A DNA stretch of 64,000 nucleotides, taken from positions 1,054,001 through 1,118,000 of the forward strand of contig CBDAOU010000002.1 in NCBI GenBank assembly GCA_965198185.1. The letters are read 5' to 3'. Below the pieces are notes generated by a model that searched no databases, was not told where the DNA came from, and saw only the letters and a program-made list of their open reading frames with translations. Positions 43,368 to 51,096 of this stretch are shown piece after piece. This DNA is from JAJECS01 sp965198185 (lineage in GTDB: Bacteria > Chloroflexota > UBA11872). Position numbers and translations under genes: made by a program. Within the stretch, counting starts at the first letter, position 1, and each line of letters opens with the position of its first letter.

Positions 43368-43440
43368 AGCCCAGGGTGGGACTTGAACCCACGACCTGCG
43401 GTTTACAAAACCGCCGCTCTGCCAATTGAGCTACCTGGGC
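43368..43440 (-). tRNA. tRNA-Thr (anticodon TGT)
   Basis: A 73-base cloverleaf on the minus strand: acceptor GCCCAGG pairs with CCTGGGC, D-arm GCTC-AATTGGCA-GAGC, anticodon stem GCGGT/ACCGC with loop TTTGTAA (anticodon TGT), T-arm GTGGG-TTCAAGT-CCCAC. CCA is not encoded in place. It is followed closely by the copy-B membrane gene. Confidence 0.9.
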
Positions 43441-43567
43441 GGGACGCTGATCTCCTGGGTGGAATGCCCGGGAAAAGCTGCGCCAGTTGGCATCGATCAG
43501 CATAGACGAGCCACCGGCGACACTCGTCCATACCCGCTCAATTCCCTGCTTTGAGGTTCCCCAGATG

Positions 43568-45007
43568 TCACGACCAAATCGAGCGCATCTGCCAGACGTC
43601 GACCGAGCGGACAACTGCATCACTGTCGGCGAGCAGCGCAACGCCTTGGCTGTCGCGTCGCGACGGATAGATCCGCTGGGTGAGGCACTGGCGCCCATTC
43701 GCGAAGACCTCCACGATCGACCGGTCGATGAAGATTCGCAGGTGCAGTGCCTCGTCCTTGGCTAGATCTAGCGGCGCGTGCTGCACCGCGCGCCCGACGA
43801 CATCGGGGTCGGCACTCGGCGTCCCCGGATCGAGCGAGATACGGCCCGCGGACCGGGAGTAGGCGATCCGCGTCTGCTCCGCGCCGTCGGGCGAACGGCC
43901 GACAGTCACGATCAGCTCACCGGCAGCCTCGCGCTCGAATGCGATCGACAACTCGGCGCAGCTAGCATCAATGCCGTGCAACGGCACCGTTGCCCCGGCC
44001 GACAAGCGCAGGCCCTCTAATCGCCGGTGGATGCCGCGCAGCGCCCGTAGCTCGGGCACCGGCTCGACACGCAGCAAACTGTCATCGCCCAGCGACAGCA
44101 CCCGCGGCAGACACATCACGCCCGACCAGCCGGAGGCCCGTTGGGCGGCCTCCGTGCGACCCTCCGTGACCCAGCCGAACATCACGCGCCGGCCGTCGCC
44201 GTCGCGCAGCGTCAGCGCGGCGCAGAGCGTGCCGCTCTCAAGCGAGAATCCGGCGAAGTTCATGCGGCCATGTCGTTGCGGCACGAAGCGCTCGCCGTCC
44301 ACCTCGCCCACGTAGTACTGCACGCCGCGCTCATGGCTGGCGAACAGCAGCACATGCTTGTCGCCCAACTCGAAGAGATCCGGAACTGCGCAGTCGCTCT
44401 CGTTGCCGGGCTCATACAGCAGGCCGCGGTACTCCCAATGCACGAAGTCATCTGACCGGAACAGAAACGCTGTGTCGCCGGCGCCCTCGATCTTGCCGCC
44501 GCACACGAGATACCACGTCTCCCCGTCGCGCCACGTACATGGATCCCAGGCACGCCACCCGGCCTGCGGGTCGGTCGGATGCGGGATCAGCGGATTGGAC
44601 AGGTGCCGCGACCACGTGCGCATCCCATCGTTGCTCGTGGCCACGCAAATGCCGTCGGGATTTCCGTAGTACACCAGCGCCGGCACGCCGTCGAGATCGA
44701 TCGCGCAGCCGCTGTAGCACCCAAGTCGGTCGTGTGCACCGGGCTCCGGCGCCAGCGCGATGGGCAGGTCGTGCCAATGGACCAAGTCGCGGCTGACCGC
44801 ATGTGCCCAATGCATACGCCGGGGGTTGTCGTAGGCGCCGTCGGGGTTGTGCTGGTAGAAGAGGTGGTAGGCGCCGTCCCACCAGATCGTCCCGTTCGGA
44901 TCGCCGAGAAAGTTGGCGGGCGCAGCGAAGTGATACGCGGGCCGGTACCGGTCGCCCGCCAGGCGCTGGCGGTCGTCCTCCGCGCTCGCAATCGACGCCC
45001 CGCTCAC
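43568..45007 (-). CDS. Glycoside hydrolase family 32 (beta-fructosidase-like)
   Basis: A 479-residue GH32 enzyme. The start is GTG 45007, with AGGAG seven bases upstream inside the end of the PhyH gene. The nucleophile is in ANFLGDPNGTIWWDGAYHLF, the second Asp in AGWRAWDPCTWRDG, and the acid/base region is NESDCAVPDLFELGDKHVLL, a variant of the usual (W)ECPD motif. The C-terminal beta-sandwich ends RIFIDRSIVEVFANGRQCLT, matching the other GH32 here, and both finish in (M)RSIWS. It hydrolyses beta-fructosides such as sucrose, inulin or levan if active. There is no signal peptide. It is nine bases downstream of the PhyH gene, forming a two-gene operon. Confidence 0.88.
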   Translation of the reverse strand: MSGASIASAEDDRQRLAGDRYRPAYHFAAPANFLGDPNGTIWWDGAYHLFYQHNPDGAYDNPRRMHWAHAVSRDLVHWHDLPIALAPEPGAHDRLGCYSGCAIDLDGVPALVYYGNPDGICVATSNDGMRTWSRHLSNPLIPHPTDPQAGWRAWDPCTWRDGETWYLVCGGKIEGAGDTAFLFRSDDFVHWEYRGLLYEPGNESDCAVPDLFELGDKHVLLFASHERGVQYYVGEVDGERFVPQRHGRMNFAGFSLESGTLCAALTLRDGDGRRVMFGWVTEGRTEAAQRASGWSGVMCLPRVLSLGDDSLLRVEPVPELRALRGIHRRLEGLRLSAGATVPLHGIDASCAELSIAFEREAAGELIVTVGRSPDGAEQTRIAYSRSAGRISLDPGTPSADPDVVGRAVQHAPLDLAKDEALHLRIFIDRSIVEVFANGRQCLTQRIYPSRRDSQGVALLADSDAVVRSVDVWQMRSIWS

Positions 45008-45016
45008 GCCCGACTC

Positions 45017-45811
45017 CTAGCCGGCCGTGGCCGCCTCGGACCAGCCCGCCACGAGCGGAAAGGCGGTATCGGGCAGACCGTCGCCCGGATCCAGTCCCAG
45101 GTTATCGATCACCGGATGCGGCAGGTGCGGGTCGTAAACCGCCGCCGCGTCCACCATCGCGACTCGATGGGCCACGCGCCACTCGTCGGTGAGATTCGGC
45201 CCTGCCATGTGAAACGTGAAGCCGTTGTGAAACGTGCAATCGCCCGCCTGAAGCGGAATGGTGATGCGCGGCAGCCACGCCACCTCATACACACCTTGCA
45301 GCGACCCCTTCGCGATATCCGGCCGGTGGCCGTGCGCCACCTCTTTCGGCAGGTCTTTCCAGTGCTGGCTGCCCATGGCGAAGCTCATGCAGCCCATCTC
45401 GACCGACGTGTCCTGGAGCGCGATCCAGGCGGTGAGCGCGCCGGGCGCGTTGCCGAGCGCCCACAGCGGCATGTCCTGGTGCGGTCGGGTCGGCCCGTCG
45501 TTTTGCGGCGGCTTCGCGATTATGTCGTCGTGCCATAGGCGAAGAGACATCCCCGCCAACCGCTCGGCGGCCGCGCCGAGCCGGGGAAGCATGGTCAACC
45601 CACGCAGGGTCTCGTTCCACTTCCACACCTGCACCCGCTGCTGGTTCACGCCGTCGATGTCCAGTTCACCCGTCGGCCCCGCCAGCAGCAGCGTCATCGC
45701 CTCCTCGCGGTACGCGGCGGCCTCCTCGCGGCTGATGAGCCCCGGCAGCCGCACCGCGCCGTGGACGCGGTAGAAATCGACCATCGCCTGCGTCACTTCA
45801 CCCGCTGCCAT
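45017..45811 (-). CDS. Phytanoyl-CoA dioxygenase (PhyH)-family oxygenase
   Basis: A 264-residue Fe(II)/2-oxoglutarate oxygenase. The start is ATG 45811 (MAAGEVTQAMVDFYRVHGAV). The metal facial triad is well formed: HxD in GPTRPHQDMPLWAL and the distal His in CTFHNGFTFHMAGPN, with Arg in DEWRVAHRVAMVD for 2-oxoglutarate. This makes it more likely to be active than the one at 7594. It is directly upstream of and coupled by a short gap to GH32, which suggests that the oxygenase modifies a product of the same pathway or a glycan. The substrate is unknown. Confidence 0.85.
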   Translation of the reverse strand: MAAGEVTQAMVDFYRVHGAVRLPGLISREEAAAYREEAMTLLLAGPTGELDIDGVNQQRVQVWKWNETLRGLTMLPRLGAAAERLAGMSLRLWHDDIIAKPPQNDGPTRPHQDMPLWALGNAPGALTAWIALQDTSVEMGCMSFAMGSQHWKDLPKEVAHGHRPDIAKGSLQGVYEVAWLPRITIPLQAGDCTFHNGFTFHMAGPNLTDEWRVAHRVAMVDAAAVYDPHLPHPVIDNLGLDPGDGLPDTAFPLVAGWSEAATAG

Positions 45812-46010
45812 CGCGCCTCTCCTGCACCAGCCGCGCCACTCAGCAGCGTCGCACACTCGCGCCGGTCCCAAGAATGAGGGTATGGGCGATTCCGATTCGG
45901 GAGAAGGACGCCACCTGCCAATCGTGCGGTGGCAGAATCAGGTGGTCCACAACCTGGCGTCGATCCGTGCGACAAATCGTGACGGCGGCCGCAGGGGGAC
46001 AGTTCCCGTC

Positions 46011-46499
46011 ATGACCAGAGGCAGAGACTCGATCACGCGGCTGCTTGTCACCACAACGGCCGTGGCCCTCATCCTGCTCACAATAGTTGGATGCGGTGAC
46101 GAAGGCGCCGGCCTGGACGAGACCACGCAACCGCCGTTCACTCCGCAGGCCGCGGCGACAACGCCCGTGTCGCCAGCAGCGCTCGCCCTGTCCGACATGG
46201 CTCGCGCCGGCCAGGACTTGTTCAACGCCAACTGCTCGGTCTGCCACGGGGCGAATGCGTCCGGCACCGATCAGGGACCCACGCTCATCGATCGCATCTA
46301 CCACCCGGGGCATCACTCCGACTTCAGCTTCCGCAACGCGGTGAGCAAGGGCGTGCGGCAACACCACTGGTCGTTCGGCGCCATGCCGCCCGTGGCGACG
46401 GTTTCCGCGGATGACGTGGAGAAGATCACTTGCTACGTGCGAGAGCTCCAGCGCGCCAACGGCATCTTCGAGGGAGATGCCTTCGCAACTGTGTGCTGA
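46011..46499 (+). CDS. Cytochrome c lipoprotein
   Basis: A 162-residue protein starting at ATG 46011 (MTRGRDSITRLLVTTTAVAL). The signal ends with a lipobox TIVGCG. After a Thr/Pro-rich linker, the cytochrome domain has one heme motif, CSVCH in NANCSVCHGANASGTDQGP, and a distal Met in FGAMPPVATVS. It is a class I, cbb3/CccA-like single-heme domain, tethered on the outer face of the membrane. The next gene encodes a second such protein, starting five bases after this stop. They may be electron carriers for a membrane oxidase or for an extracellular oxygenase; no oxidase lies in the window. Confidence 0.85.
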   Translation: MTRGRDSITRLLVTTTAVALILLTIVGCGDEGAGLDETTQPPFTPQAAATTPVSPAALALSDMARAGQDLFNANCSVCHGANASGTDQGPTLIDRIYHPGHHSDFSFRNAVSKGVRQHHWSFGAMPPVATVSADDVEKITCYVRELQRANGIFEGDAFATVC

Positions 46500-46503
46500 A
46501 CCA

Positions 46504-47109
46504 ATGTCGGGTTGCATGCCTAGGTCGATCACCTCAACAGCCGCAAGTCGCATGCCGAGGGATCTGGCAAAGACTCGGTTGCTGCTTGGCTACGCTCACT
46601 CCGTCGGTGTGCGAGTCGCCAGGAGCGCCGTCCCGATACTCGTCCTCAGCGTGTTCGCCGCTTGGTCGTGTGGTCCTGACAGCAACATCGCGCAGAGTTC
46701 CGGTGACACCACAGTTAAGGCAGCTCGAACAGGCGCAGAGCTGTTCGCCGCAAACTGCGCCGCTTGCCACGGAGCCGACGGCGAGGGCCAACCCAACTGG
46801 CATATCAAGAATCCCGACGGCACCCTTCCGGCGCCGCCACTCAACGGCGACGGCCACACCTGGCACCACGGAGACGGCCTCCTGTATCAAATCGTCAGCC
46901 AGGGCGGTAAAACGCTGGAAGACCCCCGCGACACGGGTTTCAAGAGCGCCATGCCGGAATTCGGCAATCGGCTCAGCCACGAGGAGATCATTGAAGTACT
47001 TACCTACGTGAAGAGCTTGTGGGGCGACAAGACCATGCGGGACGTGCCGATTCGAGAGTCACAGGCGTTTGTTAGTCAGCAAGATCCGTTCCCGCCGGCG
47101 GGAGAGTAG
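46504..47109 (+). CDS. Cytochrome c lipoprotein, second of a pair
   Basis: A cytochrome protein with the heme motif CAACH in AANCAACHGADGEGQPNWH and the axial Met likely in FKSAMPEFGNRL. The N-terminus is uncertain: ATG 46504, ATG 46552 or a GTG near 46609 could start it; the lipobox VFAAWSC needs the signal around residues 30-55 counted from 46504, so a start at or after 46552 gives a better n-region. The mature part is about 145 residues, ending QQDPFPPAGE. It is a paralogue of the previous gene with a similar c-domain but a different linker. Confidence 0.8.
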   Translation: MSGCMPRSITSTAASRMPRDLAKTRLLLGYAHSVGVRVARSAVPILVLSVFAAWSCGPDSNIAQSSGDTTVKAARTGAELFAANCAACHGADGEGQPNWHIKNPDGTLPAPPLNGDGHTWHHGDGLLYQIVSQGGKTLEDPRDTGFKSAMPEFGNRLSHEEIIEVLTYVKSLWGDKTMRDVPIRESQAFVSQQDPFPPAGE

Positions 47110-47193
47110 GCCCGACCGCGGACGGCTAATTTGAGGCGGCAAACAGGCCGCCGGTCACTTCGTAGTCTGCTATCGCGCGAAGCCGGGATTGCG

Positions 47194-48219
47194 TTATGCC
47201 GGCTTGCGGGCATGGACAAAATACATCGGCGTGACGATGCCGAGCCGGCCCGCCTCGGCCATCGCTACCGCGCAGAGATTCAAGGTCTGCGATACGCGAA
47301 CCGTCCCCTTCGGCGCAATGTGGAGCGCCTCGAGCACTCTCAGCATATTGTGGGTGACCCACCGTCCTATCCTTGAGCTGCGGAAGCTAGCGAAAGACAA
47401 CCCTGAGCCAATCAGAGGCTGATACCAAGGAATTGATGGACCGATCTGCACCGACAGATCCCGTGTTTCCAACACCTCAAACCCCACCGATCGCAGCGCG
47501 CTATCAATTGTTTTTCGGTCGTCGATTTCGAGCACGCCGCCTCCCAGTTCGATGTCGGCCTTGATCTTGAGGTGGCGGCGATCTTGGGCATCGAAGCGAT
47601 CGGTCAAGCACCATTCGTAAGCACCGAAGCACGCGCCCGGCTTGAGCAGACGAAAAACCTCGCCATAGATGCTGAGTTTGTCCGGTGCATGGCAACCTGC
47701 CTCGATTGCAAAGACCGCGTCGAACGAGTCGTCCGGAGCGTCCACGTCCAGGAAGTCGCAGTGCAGGAACTCGGCCAGATGCGCCAACTCCGCCTCTTCG
47801 GCTAGTCTCCGGGCGCGTTGGAGTTGATAGGCATTGCTATTTACGCCGACGATCTTGGCGCCGGAAAAACGGGCGATTTCCAATAGCGGTCCGCCGACGC
47901 CGCAACCGAGGTCGGCCACCACCATCCCGGATCGGAGCCCCAGTACGTGCGCCAGATAGTGCTCATGGCGCGCAAGCGATGCCTTGAAGCTCTCTCCGGG
48001 GACGCGGGGCGCAAAGTGAAAAGACCTGCCCCATCCATATTCGTAGAAATCCGTAACCAGATCGTAGTAGAGATTGACGCGCTCTTTGTAGTCCTCTTCT
48101 CTGTTCTCCAATCCGCCGCGCTTGCCCATCCTGAATCGATGTTCGTATTCGCGGATCGTCGAAGCGACACCCGAAGCGCTGAGTTTATCCTTCAGGGTTT
48201 TGGCGAGCTTGACCGCCAT
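47194..48219 (-). CDS. Sterol C-24 methyltransferase-like SAM enzyme
   Basis: A 341-residue protein with the full Erg6/SMT layout. Region I appears at residues 51-69 (YYDLVTDFYEYGWGRSFHF), nearly the yeast sequence, followed by ESFKASLARHEHYLA. The SAM-binding loop is at 103-112 (DLGCGVGGPL). Region III is FDAVFAIEAGCHAP (166-179), the stretch implicated in sterol binding, and Region IV is YEWCLTD (201-207). The C-terminal Sterol_MT_C part has SIPWYQPLIG and ends TPMYFVHARKPA. Eukaryotic SMTs transfer methyl from SAM to the C-24 of cycloartenol, zymosterol or other delta-24 sterols. Bacterial methyltransferases usually have a much shorter N-terminus than this. No squalene monooxygenase or cyclase is nearby, so it may act on host- or diet-derived sterols. 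The start is ATG 48219. Local composition is visibly less GC-rich than the neighbours. Confidence 0.85.
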   Translation of the reverse strand: MAVKLAKTLKDKLSASGVASTIREYEHRFRMGKRGGLENREEDYKERVNLYYDLVTDFYEYGWGRSFHFAPRVPGESFKASLARHEHYLAHVLGLRSGMVVADLGCGVGGPLLEIARFSGAKIVGVNSNAYQLQRARRLAEEAELAHLAEFLHCDFLDVDAPDDSFDAVFAIEAGCHAPDKLSIYGEVFRLLKPGACFGAYEWCLTDRFDAQDRRHLKIKADIELGGGVLEIDDRKTIDSALRSVGFEVLETRDLSVQIGPSIPWYQPLIGSGLSFASFRSSRIGRWVTHNMLRVLEALHIAPKGTVRVSQTLNLCAVAMAEAGRLGIVTPMYFVHARKPA

Positions 48220-48260
48220 CGAAACATCCCCGCCCGGCTTCTAGCAGGTGCGACCGCGCT

Positions 48261-48289
48261 ACCGTAAACGTGGACCGGCATAATGTCAA
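48261..48289 (-). promoter_or_regulatory. Candidate promoter of the SMT gene
   Basis: Read on the minus strand: TTGACA (complement of 48284-48289), a 17-base spacer and TACGGT (complement of 48261-48266), about 42 bases before the start codon. The -35 box is a perfect match to the consensus, the -10 is weak. Confidence 0.4.
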
Positions 48290-48302
48290 CCGCCTGAACT
48301 CA

Positions 48303-48347
48303 TTCCGGAAATATGAAACTAGCGTAAGATCACACTTCCGACCGGAA
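48303..48347. promoter_or_regulatory. Paired TTCCG/CGGAA palindromes upstream of the SMT promoter
   Basis: TTCCGGAA (48303-48310) and TTCCG-AC-CGGAA (48336-48347) have related half-sites, centred about 35 bases apart, and lie just upstream of the -35 box. They could be an operator for an unknown regulator. Nothing else supports this. Confidence 0.25.
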
Positions 48348-48624
48348 TCTAAACGCAACGAGCCTTGATATTGTTTAGCTTGGTGAGACCGGCTGGGACT
48401 TGAATTACGCAGCCATGCAATTATGAGAGCCGCGGAAAATCGCGCCGACCCCTGGCGACCTCAAACCTGCAATCGCGCTCCGGCGCTCCGTTGCTCCGGT
48501 CGTTCAGAGCCTTCCTGGAGCTTGCCGACGCCGGGACTGGCGTGTACGGAGTCGCATGCCTTGAAGCCCGCGTGTGGTTCCATAGCGTGTGCGCCGGTGG
48601 GCGCATGAGTGAAATGGTGACGCA

Positions 48625-50307
48625 ATGCCCTCGATGACCGGGTCCCGCTTCATCGCCGAGACGTTGCACGGCTACGGCGTAACCGCCGTGTACTTCGTAC
48701 CCGGCATTCTTCAGCAGACCCTCGTGGACATGGAGCCGTTGGGCATCAAGCGGGTCATGTGCCACACGGAAAAGGCCGCCGCCTACATGGCCGACGGCTA
48801 CGCCCGCGCCGCGCGACGACCTGGGGTGGCATTCGCGCAGTCGGTCGGCGCCGCCAATCTGGCGGCGGGACTGCAGGATCCGTTTCTGGCCTGCTCGCCG
48901 GTGATCGCCCTCACCGGACGCTGGATGCCGGAATATCGCTACCGGCATGCCTACCAGGAGATCGACCATTGGCCGCTCTACCAGCCGGTCACCAAGTTCA
49001 GCGCGTTGGTGGATGGCGCCGCCCAGCTGCCACTGCTGCTGCGCCAGGCCTTCCGCGAGGCCGTCTCCGGGTCCCCTGGGCCGGTCCATCTGGACCTTCT
49101 CGGCATCGCCGCCGAGCTGGTGGAGGAAGCCGAAGTCGACGCCGAGGTGATCGTAGACGCGTCATTCAAGGCCTACCCCGCCTTCCGGCCCCCACCCGAC
49201 GATGGCCAGATCCGCGCCGCGGCCGGACTGCTCAGCCAAGCTCGGCGACCCGTCCTGCTGGCCGGAGGCGGCGTCACCGCCTCGCAGGCCGGGCCTGAGA
49301 TCACCACGCTGGCCGAGCGGCTCTCGATGCCCGTCGTCACATCGCTCAACGGCAAGGGTTCCATCCCCGAGGACCATCCGCTGTCGGTTGGCGTGCTCGG
49401 AACCTACTCGCGCTCATGCGCCAATCAGGTCGCTTACGAGGCCGACCTGGTGCTGATTGTGGGCAGCCAGACCGGCGGACAGGCCACACATTTCTGGCGC
49501 GTGCCCAAGCCCGGCGTTCCGACGATCCAGATCAACGTCGACCCCGCCGAGCTCGGCCGCAACTACCCCAGCCAGGTTGACGTGCTGGCCGACGCGAGGC
49601 TCGCGCTGCAACGGCTCATCGAAGTCATCGAGCCCGTCCCGCACGAGACCGACTGGTCTCGCCGTGCCCGACAACTGGTGTCCGAGTGGCGCGCCGAGCT
49701 GGAACCGCACTTCCAGTCCGACGCCGCTCCGATCCGGCCCGAGCGCCTCTGCCGCGAGGTCCAGGACATCCTCCCCGCCGACGCCGTGCTGGTCTCCGAC
49801 ACGGGGCATGCCGGCATCTGGACGGGCACCATGATCGACCTCACCCAACGCACCCAGAGCTACCTGCGCTGCGCGGGATCGCTCGGCTGGGGGCTACCCG
49901 CGGCCATGGGGGCCAAGTGCGCGGTTCCCGACCGCCCGGTGATCTGCTTCACCGGCGACGGCGGAGTCTGGTACCACCTCGCCGAGTTGGAGACAGCCGC
50001 TCGCTGCAACATCAACACCGTCACCGTCATCAACAACAACCGCTCCCTCAACCAGGGCAAGAGTGCCGTCGAAGACCTCTACGCCGGGCGCCACGGCAAC
50101 CCCGATGAGCTCTGGGTGTTCGAAGACGTCGACTTCGCGCAGATCGCCGAGTCAATGGGCTGCTTCGCGATCCGCGTCACTCGCGCCGAAGACCTGCCCA
50201 CCGCCCTCACCGCCGCCCTCAACGCCGGCCGACCCGCCGTCATCGACGTCGTCACCGACATCAACGTCGCCGCGCCGTTGCCCTACGTTCCGGACCGGCA
50301 AGGCTGA
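48625..50307 (+). CDS. ThDP-dependent enzyme of the acetolactate synthase family
   Basis: A 560-residue ThDP protein with all three domains. The catalytic Glu is in CHTEKAAAYMADGYAR, the middle domain (about 195-330) has PVLLAGGGVTASQAGPE and IVGSQTGGQATHFWR, and the ThDP motif is FTGDGGVWYHLAEL with INNNRSLNQGKS about 25 residues later. Unlike acetolactate synthase, the region around residues 30-40 reads GILQQTLVDM and the enzyme lacks nearby ilvN, so a different decarboxylase or lyase (for example benzoylformate-, oxalyl- or sulfopyruvate-type) is possible. The start is ATG 48625. It is divergent from the SMT gene with a 405-base gap and followed by a convergent gene. Confidence 0.82.
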   Translation: MPSMTGSRFIAETLHGYGVTAVYFVPGILQQTLVDMEPLGIKRVMCHTEKAAAYMADGYARAARRPGVAFAQSVGAANLAAGLQDPFLACSPVIALTGRWMPEYRYRHAYQEIDHWPLYQPVTKFSALVDGAAQLPLLLRQAFREAVSGSPGPVHLDLLGIAAELVEEAEVDAEVIVDASFKAYPAFRPPPDDGQIRAAAGLLSQARRPVLLAGGGVTASQAGPEITTLAERLSMPVVTSLNGKGSIPEDHPLSVGVLGTYSRSCANQVAYEADLVLIVGSQTGGQATHFWRVPKPGVPTIQINVDPAELGRNYPSQVDVLADARLALQRLIEVIEPVPHETDWSRRARQLVSEWRAELEPHFQSDAAPIRPERLCREVQDILPADAVLVSDTGHAGIWTGTMIDLTQRTQSYLRCAGSLGWGLPAAMGAKCAVPDRPVICFTGDGGVWYHLAELETAARCNINTVTVINNNRSLNQGKSAVEDLYAGRHGNPDELWVFEDVDFAQIAESMGCFAIRVTRAEDLPTALTAALNAGRPAVIDVVTDINVAAPLPYVPDRQG

Positions 50308-50367
50308 GGGCCGGGATCGCGGCTCTTGCTGGTGTGTGAATAATTCCGAGCTTAACCGGGCCGCAGC

Positions 50368-51096
50368 TCACAACGGCAGCAGGTGCCCGGCCTCACGCAG
50401 CCGCCGGCGCCGCTGCTGCGCGTCCGGCATGGCGCTGGCAACTAGCTCCCAGAACTGCGGAGCATGGTTCTTGATCGACAAGTGCGCCAGCTCGTGCACC
50501 ACGATGTATTCGACGAGCGCCGGCTCCAACATCATCGCCCGCCAGTTGAAGCGCAGCGTTCCGTCCGGCGCGCAACTTCCCCAGCGTCGACGCTGATCTC
50601 GAATGAGCACCCGCGGCCTGTCGCCCCGACCTAGCCGCGGCCACCACCGCTCCACACTGGTCGGCAGGCGCGCGGCCGCCCGCCTCCGATACCAGGCCAC
50701 GACGGCACGGCGCACGCCGGCATAGCGATCACTGTCGGACATTCCCCGCGGCACCGTGACGCGAAAGCGCCAATGATCGAAGCGCACGCTCGCGGTCCGC
50801 ACATCGGCCGGCTCCACCAGCAGGCGCACGTTGCGGCCGAGGTAGGGCAACGTCTCACCGCTCACGAAGCGCTTCGGCGTGGCCGCCAACGTCTCCGCGG
50901 TGCTCCGACGCATGATCCAGGCCGCCCGCTTGCGCACGATCCCCCGTAGCTCGTCGGCCGGCGTCGACACTGGCGCGGCAACCTGAACTCCGGCCCCATC
51001 CACCGTGATCTGCACGGTCTTCCTGCGCCTCGGGCTGCGGCGCACCTCGTACTCGATCGTGCTTTCGCCGAATCGGACGGAGCCCCGCTCGCTCAC
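50368..51096 (-). CDS. YgjP/SprT-like (DUF45) metal-dependent protein
   Basis: A 242-residue zincin-like protein. The start is GTG 51096, overlapping the hsdR stop as GTGA (51093-51096). The N-terminal half is basic and beta-rich (EYEVRRSPRRRKTVQITVDG). The C-terminal zinc motif is VEYIVVHELAHLSIKNHAPQ (HELAH with a further His), preceded by RRRWGSCAPDGTLRFNWRA, the hallmark of the YgjP/DUF45 group. Such genes are commonly found directly after type I restriction R subunits. The function is not firmly known; a role in handling protein or DNA-protein complexes is proposed for relatives. Confidence 0.85.
   Translation of the reverse strand: MSERGSVRFGESTIEYEVRRSPRRRKTVQITVDGAGVQVAAPVSTPADELRGIVRKRAAWIMRRSTAETLAATPKRFVSGETLPYLGRNVRLLVEPADVRTASVRFDHWRFRVTVPRGMSDSDRYAGVRRAVVAWYRRRAAARLPTSVERWWPRLGRGDRPRVLIRDQRRRWGSCAPDGTLRFNWRAMMLEPALVEYIVVHELAHLSIKNHAPQFWELVASAMPDAQQRRRRLREAGHLLPL

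Larger units (their letters stand above)
48220..48624. other. Divergent intergenic region with SMT promoter and palindromes
   Basis: No gene is seen in these 405 bases, which are AT-richer than the surroundings. It holds a promoter for the minus-strand SMT gene (48261-48289), TTCCGGAA at 48303-48310, and TTCCG-AC-CGGAA at 48336-48347, the latter two being possible regulator sites. No promoter for the downstream plus-strand gene was identified. Confidence 0.5.
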
